From Mytilus trossulus (taxonomy: Eukaryota; Mollusca; Bivalvia; Mytilida; Mytilidae): a stretch of DNA of 64,000 bases. How positions within the stretch are numbered: the first letter of the stretch is position 1; every line of letters starts with the position of its first letter. Below are positions 54,532-64,000 of the stretch, piece after piece. The stretch lies in the NCBI RefSeq assembly GCF_036588685.1, contig NC_086378.1, positions 76,525,127-76,589,126 of the forward strand, given 5' to 3'. Below the pieces are notes generated by a model, which was not told the origin of the DNA, searched no databases, and was given only the letters and a program-made list of their open reading frames with translations. The position numbers and the translations under genes are program-made.

Positions 54532-56991
54532 ATGGCGTCTCCCATTACTGTGCGGAAGACAAACAGAACGATTGTACGCAAAGAGATATTCACACCCAGT
54601 AGAAATGAAACATCGATGAAATATAAACTTAATGAAAGAACAGCATTACTTAAAAAGATAGATGCTGCGAAAAGAGATTTTGATGTTGAAATCGAACTTA
54701 AAAGAGGTACTTTGGTGATGTCGTTTACACCAGCTGCATATGAAGTATATAAAAGGGCTATAATCAAATATTATGATGAACATCAGAATAAAACATACAT
54801 TAAAACTGTCAAATCTAGTAAAACTAGCAATAAGACAATTGGAAAAGCAATAGTAGAGGAATCGTTTTCAATTAGACCGAAAGAAAATATGAATATTAAA
54901 TGTAGACAATGGTATAGAATCAACATGTTCAATACTACTAGTAGAATGGATATCAATGGGCGTCAATACCAGCAATTTATTTGTGAAGACCTCCCAGAAA
55001 TCATAAAGACCATAGATATGGCAAATGTGAAACAAATCAATGAAAAGATAATAGAAATATGCGAGCTTGTACTTTCAAATCAGGCAGTGACTGAATATAG
55101 TAGTAAGAACCATAATACAGAAGATAATGATTTAAAATGTGAAAACCCAAACAAGTTACAAATAATAGGTAGAAGAAAGAACATTACTACGCCTGAAATT
55201 GAAACTAATAAAACACAAAGTGAACAAGAAAATATTGACCCACAAATTAATCATATCAAATGTCCAGCATGTTTTTATGATGTCAACAATGAGGACTCTG
55301 TTGAATGTACAAAATGTTGTATGTGGTTACATAAAGAATGCAGTAATCTCACTGAAGAAGAATTTGAAAAACAATCTGAAGACACCAACCTGACATATAC
55401 TTGCCCATTGTGTGAAAACTTAGAAGATATATTTATAAATGAGAGTTTTATACAGTTTGAACTAGAGAACGACCGAGAGGGAACAAACACACCTCTAAAT
55501 ATAACATTCAATATTGAAGAAGAAGAAGAAGAAGAAAATGCGCACATAGCTATAAACAATAGCAATCAACAACAAGAAAATGAATCAAAAACAGAAGTAC
55601 ATGTATCCTATAATCAACGAGACAATCAAGAACAACTGGTAAATGATATAAATGAAGAGGAAACTAAAGTGAAAACAGTGGTGCCAGATGAACTAAATGA
55701 AAACTTACCCACTCACGTAAGCGACCATCTTTCTCATAGCCCGATAAACCTTAAACCGAGGCCAAAAAAAGGGAAAAAGAAAGAAACTATAGAATTAGAA
55801 CAACAACTCACAGCTAGCAGAGCAAGAATTATCATGCTAGAGGAGCAAAACAGGGACTATGAAAATACAATCAGCCTCATTCACTGTAAATGGAAACAAC
55901 AAACAACAGGCAAAGAAAAAGATGAAATTCATCAATGGCAAAATTCTGCCTTACAGGACATAAAAACTAAAGTGCAAATGCTAGAAGAGTCAATATCAGC
56001 CAAGTTTACAACAATGAATATAGAATTCCAGCACAAATTAGACATTCATGAGATAAAACTAAAGCATGAACTTGAGATCAGAGATCTAAAAACTGAAATA
56101 AACATGATGAAACTTCATGATAATAGACCGAACTATGAACAACATGAGAGTAAATGTGCATGTAAAAATAACAATGAAAAATTAGTGAACAATTCTCAGC
56201 CAAGCTTACAAAATCATAAATCGTTGATAACTGAGCACAAGACAGAACCACTAATAAATCAACAAAGATATGTACAAAATATAGAAAATACTCAAAACAA
56301 GAACCAACATTATATGATGAATCAGCCACAAATGCCTGCTGCAGGACAAAATCAGTTGGGACCTATATTAACAAAGGTATTTCCATTTCAACATTCACAT
56401 GTACCCATGCAAGGTCAATATCAATTGAGACCAATATTGACACAGAGATTTCCAGGGCCATATCAACAACCACAAGAAATACGTAATATTCAAGGACAAA
56501 ATCTCATGCACCAAGTGAATTCTTATAGAATGAACAATCAACATAGTAGTATACAGCAAGCAAATATGCCTATGGTAAATCACTTTGGAAATGTGCGACA
56601 AAATGACCACCAAAAATACCATCAGCAAAATAAACGAGATTTCCACCAGATACCAACATTTTTAAATCAAAGTAAGGTGAAAGCACCAGAAAGTATGACA
56701 CTGCCAAATTTAGAGAAATTTAAAACGCAACAACCACGAGTTATTCCGACAGGAAAATATCCAAGAGAACTTCTTAAAAACAATACACACAAGTTGAAAT
56801 CAAACTGTGATAGACCCAAACAGAAACATTCAGACTCAAGTGAAAGTGAGCAAAACACTAACATTCAAAGTGTAAAAGTAACTGAAAATAATGCAAACTC
56901 AGGAAATCAAGAACAAAGAGATTCTACTTCTTTTTTAGAGCACGGCCGAGCCTCAACCTCGAATCATCCGCAAAAAAGGAAATCACTATAG
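54532..56991 (+). CDS. LINE ORF1 protein with PHD-type zinc finger and coiled coil
   Basis: 819 residues, starting at an ATG in an AATATGG context. Layout: a basic N-terminal domain (1-190) with RQWYRINMFNTTSRMDINGR and QYQQFICEDLPEI, text shared with bivalve retroelement ORF1 proteins and likely nucleic-acid binding. A PHD-type finger follows (about 243-298): KCPACFYDV, VECTKCCMWLHKEC and YTCPLCENL, i.e. C4-H-C3 spacing. Then comes an acidic run (EEEEEEE, about 326), a basic patch (PRPKKGKKKE, about 414), a long coiled coil (about 420-530) and a Gln/Asn-rich C-terminus with MNQPQMPAAGQNQLGPI. Retroelement ORF1 proteins bind element RNA and multimerise; a PHD finger could add chromatin contact (inference). 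Confidence 0.8.
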   Translation: MASPITVRKTNRTIVRKEIFTPSRNETSMKYKLNERTALLKKIDAAKRDFDVEIELKRGTLVMSFTPAAYEVYKRAIIKYYDEHQNKTYIKTVKSSKTSNKTIGKAIVEESFSIRPKENMNIKCRQWYRINMFNTTSRMDINGRQYQQFICEDLPEIIKTIDMANVKQINEKIIEICELVLSNQAVTEYSSKNHNTEDNDLKCENPNKLQIIGRRKNITTPEIETNKTQSEQENIDPQINHIKCPACFYDVNNEDSVECTKCCMWLHKECSNLTEEEFEKQSEDTNLTYTCPLCENLEDIFINESFIQFELENDREGTNTPLNITFNIEEEEEEENAHIAINNSNQQQENESKTEVHVSYNQRDNQEQLVNDINEEETKVKTVVPDELNENLPTHVSDHLSHSPINLKPRPKKGKKKETIELEQQLTASRARIIMLEEQNRDYENTISLIHCKWKQQTTGKEKDEIHQWQNSALQDIKTKVQMLEESISAKFTTMNIEFQHKLDIHEIKLKHELEIRDLKTEINMMKLHDNRPNYEQHESKCACKNNNEKLVNNSQPSLQNHKSLITEHKTEPLINQQRYVQNIENTQNKNQHYMMNQPQMPAAGQNQLGPILTKVFPFQHSHVPMQGQYQLRPILTQRFPGPYQQPQEIRNIQGQNLMHQVNSYRMNNQHSSIQQANMPMVNHFGNVRQNDHQKYHQQNKRDFHQIPTFLNQSKVKAPESMTLPNLEKFKTQQPRVIPTGKYPRELLKNNTHKLKSNCDRPKQKHSDSSESEQNTNIQSVKVTENNANSGNQEQRDSTSFLEHGRASTSNHPQKRKSL

Positions 56992-59900
56992 GTACATTAA
57001 ATATACAAAATGCTAAGTCAAATGAACTTTATTTGAAACAAGTACTAAAGAGATGTGAAATTTTATGTATTCAAGAACATTGGTTATATTCATCTGAGAA
57101 ACATTACCTGAATGCTGTCAGTAATATGCATGAAGTAGAGGCAAAATCAGTTGATGACAATATCGACACTTCAGATATTATATGTGGAAGAGGTTATGGG
57201 GGGGGGTGGCTACGTTCTGGAGAAAAGACATTGACAATGCAGTGAAATATATGCCAGATGGAAATGAACGCATAATTGTACTAACAGTGAATACGAAAGA
57301 GCACCCAATATGCTTGATAAATGTTTACATGCCATCAGGAAATGAAAATTGTGATGAGAAATATAAAGATATGCTAGCTCAGCTGGAAGAGATAATTGAA
57401 AAATATCAGGAAAAATATCAAATAATGCTTTGTGGAGATTTAAATGCGTCATTGCATAGAGACAATAGATCAAGAGATATGATTTTAAAACAATTTTTAA
57501 CCAACAACGAATTGGAAATGGTACACAACTATCCAATTAAACCAACATTCTATAACCATAATAAAATATCTAAATCACAGATAGATTATTTTCTTCACAA
57601 GAAAGCTGAGAAGAATATAAGGTACACAGTATCTATATCAGACATGGAGCCTCTAAATGTTTCTGACCACACAATTGTCATAGCGAAAGTTGTAGGAACA
57701 TTGAATAGAAAACAACGGCAAATAACAAAAATAGTTAAACGTCCTGATTGGAGAAAATGTGATAAACAAATATACCAAGAAGCCATCACAACTAAACTGA
57801 AAGAAATAGATCTAACTGAAATTCAAACAACATCAGAAGCAATCGAAAATTTAGAGAATATCCTACATCATGCAGGAAACCTTTCTATCCCAAAGTATAG
57901 AAAACAAACAGTTGTTACAACAAAAGGCAAAAGTATTTGGAACCAAGATATAAACAATGCTTCTCGAAAATCTAAAGAAGCCTTCTACATGTGGAAGCAA
58001 GATACGCAAAATTACGAACTCAAGAATGAAATGCAAACTGCAAAAAGACGATTAAGGAGTGCACAACGTAGGGCACATGCTTCGCAAAGAATAGCACTTA
58101 CAGAAAAAATTATGAAATCAAGCCAAAGTGATAACAAACTATTTCATAAATTAATTCAAAACCAACGAAGATCTGATACTTCAAATCCTGACATTATGGT
58201 ATTCAATAAAAACGCCTTAGATAACCCAGAGGAAATTTCAGATGGATGGAGGGACTATTTCTCAGAACTTTTTAATAACAACATTGAGAATGAGACTGGT
58301 GCAGAAAAACTTAACCTCGTAAAGATCCAAAATGAAATCATTGAATCTATAGAAAAAGAAAATCTACAACCAATAGAACGAGCAACTGTAGATGAGGTCC
58401 AGTCATCAATCTGTAAGATGAAAACAGGAAAGTCACCAGACGTTAATGGAATTAGCTCAGAGCATTTCAAGTATGGACCAGAAGAGATTATACCATTTAT
58501 AGTATTTATCATCAATTTAATCTTTGACAATCTAGATGTGCCAGAAAAAATTAAATCTGGAACAGTTACTCCAGTATTAAAAACCGGCAAAGACAAGATG
58601 TACCCAGAAAATTACAGGGGTATAACAGTTACGAATACTTTTTCAACTGTACTTGAAAGCCTATTAAAAGACAGAATTGAACCAACTCTACTTCCAAAAC
58701 AAAGTAAATTACAACGTGGTTTCACAGAAAAGGCATCATCTCTAAATACAGCGTTTATTGTTACACAAACAGCAGACTGTTATAAGGAACTTTTGAGAGA
58801 ACTTTTTCTACTTACCCTTGACGCCCAAAAGGCCTTTGATAAACTCAATCATGAGATACTTTTTAATAACTTATATCATGACGGAATTTGTGGTGGAATT
58901 TGGATACTTTTACGTAATCTATATAGAAATATGTCTATACAAGTGAAATGGAATAATAGTCTCTCAGGTGAAGTGAAAGTAACACAAGGTGTAAGACAAG
59001 GAGCAAAATTGTCAACAATGTTATATAAGAGATATAATAACAATATACTGAAAGCATTAGAAAGATCTGAAATTGGAGCTGAAATAGGAAACATAAAAGT
59101 AATGGCCCCAACGTGTGCTGACGACATAGCTGTATTGGCAGAAAACCAACATGAAGTACAAGCATTATTAGACATTGTTGAAAACTGTACAAAAAGAGAC
59201 CTAGTAACTATAAACCCAGACAAGTCAGATTTGGTACCGATCACTAAATGTCAAAGTAACTTTTCGGTATACCTTGGAAAAGATGAGATAACCCAAAAGA
59301 GTGAAACAAAACATCTAGGACTAATACGAAATAGTAAAAACAAGCTGAACACTGAAGATCGACTAAAACTAGCAAGGAAAACTCTGTATGCTTTACTTGG
59401 ACCTGGACTACATGCAAGGAAAGGCATGTCTCCAATAGTAGCCTATAAAATATGGAAAACATATGTCATACCACGAGCATTATATGGAATAGAAGTAATG
59501 AATTTCACTGAGTCAGATATCCTGAAATTAGAGCGACTACAGTTGAAAGTATGTAGACAAATTCAGGGTCTTCCAGACAGGACAGCAAATATTGCCACTT
59601 ACTCACTTCTAGGAGTGGAGCCAGTCGAGGTTGTAGTAGACCGATTGATATTAACATTTCTAGGAAATCTCCTTCACAACAAAGAAACTTTAGAATTCAA
59701 AATTTTAGAAAGACAATTAAGTATGGCAAAACGCAATGGACAAAGTTACATTATTAAGGCTATTCAGAGATTAGAGAAATATGGTTTACCAGAAATTGAA
59801 ACATTATTAGAGAAGGAATTAGATACTCTGAAATGGAAAAAAACAGTAAAGAAACATATAATACACTACTGGGATGTTAAGTGGCAAGAAGAGAAACAAC

Positions 59901-60394
59901 AGAAGTCAACCTTGAAACTACTAAATATTCAGTCATATGCTATAGGAAATGCTCATCAGATATGGAAATCTGTACCAAACTGTCATATTGAGGTGAAAAA
60001 AGCTGAAGTAAAAGCCAGACTGCTTACAGGAACTTATACTTTACAAGTTAATAAAGCCAAGTTTAGTAATAATAAAGAAACAGCAAAATGTAAAATGTGC
60101 CAAAATGATACAGAAGATTTAGAACATTTTTTATTGATATGTGATAGATTAGAGGATGTACGAAGAAATCACTTGAACACTCTAAAATGCTATCTAGAAA
60201 ACATTAAAAAAGGAACATACGAAGATCTTGATAATAGACAACTAATGAAACTTATTCTTGACTCTACATGTGAAAGTGTGAGAACATCTATTCGCTTTAA
60301 AAAGGACAACTATACTGATATTGAACAAATAACAAGGACATTATGTTATGGACTACATGTGAGGAGAACTTATCTCCTAAAAGATGAAACATAA
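56991..60394 (+). CDS. LINE ORF2: AP-type endonuclease + reverse transcriptase (frame broken at a G run)
   Basis: About 1,133 residues if the frame is read through. The 5' segment (to about 57200) encodes GTLNIQNAKSNELYLKQVLK and ILCIQEHWL (catalytic Asn and Glu). Nine Gs at 57198-57206 then change the frame; seven would keep it (GYGGVATFWRKDID). The downstream frame gives the rest of the endonuclease: CLINVYMPSG, LCGDLNASL, KSQIDYFL and NVSDHTIVIAK (SDH at 57662-57670). The reverse transcriptase follows: SGTVTPVLKTGKD, YPENYRGITVTN, LLTLDAQKAFDKLNHEI (Asp near 58820), TQGVRQGAKLSTMLY and CADDIAVLAE (Asp-Asp near 59120). The C-terminus has a CCHC motif, CKMCQNDTEDLEHFLLIC (about 60090-60143). 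All catalytic residues are present, so only the G run disables it. Confidence 0.85.
57198..57206 (+). other. Nine-G run that breaks ORF2
   Basis: The frame needs seven (or four, or ten) Gs. Nine give a frame change of +2. Homopolymer miscounting or slippage is the simplest reason. Confidence 0.85.
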
Positions 60395-60636
60395 GAAGTA
60401 ATATTATAGACAGTGTGTAAATAGACTTAAAGTATGCCAAATGAACAATGCTTTTAGTATACGCAATAGCCAAGGGTGGTGGGAAACTGTACAGTTTAAC
60501 GTAAGTTGTAAATATATATATCCTTTCTTAGACTATACTTTAAAATTTATGTATCCCTTTGGGAGTGCTCCTGAGAGAGGAGGAAATTACCAGTAACAGT
60601 AACAGTATTGCCAAGCAGCGCCGCCATTTGTAAACA

Positions 60637-60736
60637 ATGTACGATGTGTCCGTCAAAATGAATTCATTTTTATGTTCCAATGTTTTCATATTCATTTTGT
60701 CACTGATCATCCCATCAGCAAGTTCGATAAGCACAG
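60637..60736 (+). CDS. CUB protein exon 1 (signal peptide)
   Basis: 100 nt, ending ...AGC ACA G before gtgaga. The second in-frame ATG (60658) gives a more typical signal peptide, MNSFLCSNVFIFILSLIIPS; the first adds seven residues. It starts about 150 bp after the LINE boundary, so the element lies within the promoter region. Confidence 0.7.
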
Positions 60737-63700
60737 GTGAGACGTAAAGACATGATTATTGACAAAATATTAATCAATCCAGAGACATATATGTGTATAT
60801 ATGTCTCTGATCAATCACAGAATATATGTTTACAAAAAAAAATTAAAACACAAAAATACTGAACTCCGAGGAAAATTCAAAAAACAAAGTCCTAAATCAA
60901 ATACAATATATTGCTTCTTCGCTCCGGTTAAACTTTCTTTGTATTAAAGAACACGAACGATAATTTCAAGTTATATTTATCACTTGTGTACCCGGCATAC
61001 CTACACGAAATAATATCACCGTGCACATGTATCATCAGTACAGCGGATATAGGTACTAACCAATCGGGCATGATCGATTGTGACCTTACACGGTAACGAA
61101 AATCTGGGTTTTGCTTTTATCAATATTCAATGTACATTTCTCAACTTGTGAAAATCCTGCACCCAAATAATTTTCGCACTCGATTTTTTCCTATTTATAA
61201 AACAACTTTGATATTCTTATAAGAGCAATTAACTTGTACATGCACAAATGGTTGTGAAGGTCAACACAAACTTTCAATTTCGATACAGTTTTCGAAACAT
61301 TTACATGTTTTATCAGATGAAAGCTTCATGTAATACAGGGCAAAAGTAATAGTAACCATTTATAATCCTACCTGTGATGACTCATTCCTTGAAACTTTTG
61401 AGTAATACACGAGTATGAAAATAAAGTTTTTGTGTACGGTGTAAAGCAACATAGCTATGCACTGTACAGAAGATTTTTTGTGGTCAGCTAAACACCGAAA
61501 TTAGCGCTTCTTTCGGAATAAAATATCGAAAAATAACATAATTATATATTAAAGATACTAATGCCAATCATGGAAACAGCTATACTTATTACACACACAC
61601 ACAGTGGCCTTCTATCAGAAAAAGAGTTGCAATGAATATAGAATTATATTGGATGAGATGAGGGCCTACTTCTTTTACAAGTATTTGCACATGTTTTTAG
61701 TAATCGTTCTTGTTTTTGGAAAATAATGAGACATGTCTAAACACCAACCTCCGACCAAATCATTTCTTAAAACAACAAGTATGTTTATATTGAAGTACAC
61801 ATTGATATTATGTGAACAAAACAAAGATTTCCGATACCGTATAGAGGTCAAAATATCCCACGCCCTCTTGGTTAGTACCTATATCCGCTGTACGATGATA
61901 CACGGTGAATATTGTTTTACTAGACAATTTCGTATGCTTCAAATAATATAGTTATAAATTGAAAAAAATGTATACTCGTCTAGCAGATTTATATCCTGCA
62001 TGACTATCTAGAACTGTTATCTGGAACTGTTTTGCCATTATTTTTCTATTCATATTTACACAAAAATTGGTTGCACAGAACGTACGTTTTTCTATTAACT
62101 AAAAAAGTATAAGTCTGTTAGTTCCTTTACACAGTAACAGTGTTATAACCAGCACAATCTTTTATCTTATCTCTGACAAAGACAAATATACAATATAATA
62201 TTTTTGTTTCAGTGTATTTAACAACATCATGTAACCAGACCGTTGCCATAACAACTGGCATATCGCTGCAGTCCAGTACAGCATTATCTTACCCTAACTC
62301 TATGAACTGTTACCTCGCTGTCACAGTACCCACGAACTATAAAGTAGTAGCTGTCTTTAGGTATGTTATACAATTGCTGATGCAGAAACATTCCAAATCG
62401 TATATTTACATATATAATCAAGGAATTTATAGATACTTATTGCCAATAAGTTATTGGTGATTTTCTCTTGTTCAATACGGTAAGGGAATTTTATACCATC
62501 TTATTTCTGTACTGCAGTATACATTTTTACCCTTTTTTTTTTTTTTTTAAATATTGGCACCTTTATTAATCAGTCATGAGAAGTAAGGTCATGTGTTATT
62601 CCCTTGATTCATGTACATTTTTCTTTCTTTTTTTTCCCTCACAAACTGCATGTGGATATGTTTATTCTGTTTTAAATGACAATAAAGCTATTCTTATACC
62701 AGCTTATACAGATATAGATTTAAGTACTTATATTGTAATCCTTGCTCATCAATTGGACAGTTTTCTCTGCTCATTTGTACTTGGATAAGGTATAAAATCA
62801 TTGTAAATAAAATATAGTTTCATCGTGATTAAACAAAGCTTTGTCTATACATGTAGCTGTGCGAGATTCTATAAATTGTATCATTTGTTATTAAGTTTTG
62901 TTTTCTTAAAGGACTAAAAATTAAATTTCCTCTGGTTCGACTTATGCTGGTTTTTACGCATTTATATTGAAGTTTCCTGTTTACGAGAATATAACCTATT
63001 GTTATGATTCTTATCCTTTCCCTTTCCACAAATGGCAAGGATCATTAAATATTAAGACAGACTCCGTACGATGCAGTGAGATATCGTCAGTATATGATTA
63101 GATGTATGGTGAGATATCGTCTGTATATGTAATATGATTAAATGTACAGTGAGATATCGTCGGTAAATGTAATATGATTAGATGTACAGTGAGATATCGT
63201 CAGTAAATGTAATAAGATCGTATTGATTTTCAATGATGAATGATGTCCTTTCAATGTTTCTATTGGTCCAAGTTGCCAGATTGCAAAAGTTCGATGCTAT
63301 ACTGATCATGTTACTAGCATAAATCACTTACTGTAAATTCAGATATTATTGCGTGCATTAATTATTGTGATTTTGTCATTTAAGACTTAAATGCGATTTT
63401 AATTTTTACGATTTTAAGAAAAATCCTGTAAAACCCGTATAAAATATTTCAAAATGCGAGTTTAAATTATTGCGTTTACAACTCATTCGCATTTTTCGCA
63501 ATAATAAAAACCTCGCAATAATTTCTGAATTTACAGTATATAATTGACGCGTTTGGTGTAACCGACAATTAAATGTGACATTTGATAGATTGAAATTAAC
63601 CTCTAATTATAATATAAATATTTGATTTAAGAAAGCTCGAGTTTAACCCTTTACAGTACTTAGTATACGAGGAAAAGTCATAATTCTTGATTTTTTTAGA

Positions 63701-63923
63701 CGATATGAAATTGAGGATCAACTGAATGGCGTTTGTAACGACATTGTCAATTTTTATGATGGAGTGGACACCTCTTCCAGTCCGTTGAATTTGGATCACA
63801 ACTGTGGATATATAGCGCCAACCAACATAACATCTACTGGAACTTCACTCACTGTTCAACTGGTTACCGACTCAACAGTCACGAACAGAGGCTTTGATCT
63901 TATACTTTCGGCATTTTCATATG
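60637..63923 (+). CDS. Secreted CUB-domain protein gene, 5' part (three exons; runs off the window)
   Basis: Exons are 60637-60736, 62213-62360 and 63700-63923, all with GT-AG borders and consistent phases (1, 2, then 1 open at the end). The start ATG at 60637 or, in frame, 60658 opens a signal peptide (FIFILSLIIPSASS). The mature part is one CUB domain: SCNQTVAITTGISLQSS, ALSYPNSMNCYLAV, VVAVFRRYEIED, CNDIVNFYDG, HNCGYIAPTNI and LTVQLVTDSTVTNRGFDLIL. The four expected cysteines are present at the usual places. CUB domains are extracellular binding modules. The phase-1 donor gtaaga at 63924 shows that at least one more exon follows outside the window, so further domains are unknown. Confidence 0.8.
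60737..62212 (+). other. CUB protein intron 1
   Basis: Holds a family D fragment (60845-60905, minus), a short CA microsatellite near 61596 and otherwise AT-rich sequence. Confidence 0.55.
62213..62360 (+). CDS. CUB protein exon 2 (first half of CUB domain)
   Basis: Acceptor tttgtttcag at 62203-62212, donor gtatgt at 62361. Encodes VYLTTSCNQTVAITTGISLQ through TNYKVVAVFR. Confidence 0.8.
63071..63215. repeat. ~40-bp tandem repeat, four copies, in CUB protein intron 2
   Basis: 'gtgagatatcgtcagtaaat' + 'gtaatatgattagatgtaca' repeats four times; the first unit is shorter. Confidence 0.85.
63329..63538. mobile_element. 210-bp mariner-like MITE in CUB protein intron 2
   Basis: The left end TACTGTAAATTCAGATATTA + TTGCG and the inverted right end TACTGTAAATTCAGAAATTA + TTGCG differ at one of 25 positions. 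The TA ends fit a Tc1/mariner-type TA target. The interior is AT-rich with 'attgcg' words in both orientations. Confidence 0.85.
63700..63923 (+). CDS. CUB protein exon 3 (second half of CUB domain)
   Basis: Acceptor tttttttag at 63691-63699, donor gtaaga at 63924. Encodes RYEIEDQLNGVCNDIVNFYD through GFDLILSAFSYG. Confidence 0.8.
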
Positions 63924-64000
63924 GTAAGAGAAATGATCCAAAAAAATAAAATTAAAAAAACACACTTGTAGAAAATATACAAAATATGGAATGCTATTAC

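Larger units (their letters stand above)
54245..60483 (+). mobile_element. Near-complete non-LTR retrotransposon with PHD-finger ORF1
   Basis: A ~6.2-kb unit: a ~290-bp 5' leader, ORF1 (54532-56991), ORF2 (about 56991-60394) and an ~90-bp 3' end without poly(A). Limits are proposed from the 14-bp sequence AAACTGTACAGTTT found on both sides (54231-54244 and 60484-60497), read as a target-site duplication. The sequence is a palindrome, so direct and inverted readings cannot be separated, and AGCACTCCCAA (54174) with its inverse TTGGGAGTGCT (60559) lies further out. ORF2 overlaps or abuts ORF1 in a different frame. The coding regions are intact except for a nine-G run at 57198-57206. The endonuclease plus RT layout and the PHD in ORF1 suggest a CR1/L2- or jockey-superfamily relative; the clade is not assigned. 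Confidence 0.8.

Overview
The window looks like nuclear DNA of a bivalve mollusc, most likely a mussel of the genus Mytilus. This is inference: it rests on AT-rich, intron-bearing, repeat-crowded sequence and on several interspersed repeat families that I associate with Mytilus genomes (labelled A to E here). There are no bacterial operons, rRNAs or CRISPR arrays. Only three host genes can be supported, and mobile or tandem repetitive DNA fills most of the rest.

Layout. 0-7.2 kb: three degenerate tandem arrays and a large 48-bp minisatellite of about 48 copies (4876-7208). 7.4-11.6 kb: a decayed Penelope-like retroelement split by a family C repeat, which is split by a 1.7-kb TIR element with a 5-bp target duplication, which holds a further repeat. 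12.1-13.5 kb: a decayed integrase (DDE) transposon gene. 13.6-15.4 kb: palindromic elements and a truncated non-LTR retrotransposon. 17.4-20.25 kb (+): a three-exon SLC10-family transporter gene (SLC10A3/A5-like, with a long extracellular N-terminus), preceded by a TATA box and carrying one in-frame TAA in exon 3. 21-26.5 kb: retroelement scraps, a 1.56-kb element with about 140-bp inverted ends, and foldbacks. 26.9-28.05 kb (-): an apparently intact type II membrane protein resembling a Golgi glycosyltransferase. 30-35.6 kb: repeats, a hairpin satellite, a 74-bp tandem array and MITEs. 36.2-39.9 kb: TTAA-bounded DNA with related inverted ends. 40-53.6 kb: MITEs, a LINE scrap, a TIR element holding nine 97-bp tandem copies, and a tRNA-derived SINE. 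54.2-60.5 kb (+): a nearly complete non-LTR retrotransposon with a PHD-finger/coiled-coil ORF1 and an endonuclease plus reverse transcriptase ORF2 broken only at a nine-G run; a 14-bp palindrome lies at both ends. 60.6-63.9 kb (+): the first three exons of a secreted CUB-domain protein that runs off the window.

The host genes do not form a pathway: one is a multipass transporter, one a secretory-pathway membrane enzyme, one a secreted protein. The main interest is in mobile-element architecture (nesting order, satellite inside TIRs, the PHD-bearing LINE), the single stop in the transporter, and the tandem arrays. Every family assignment comes from reading motifs; no database search was run.
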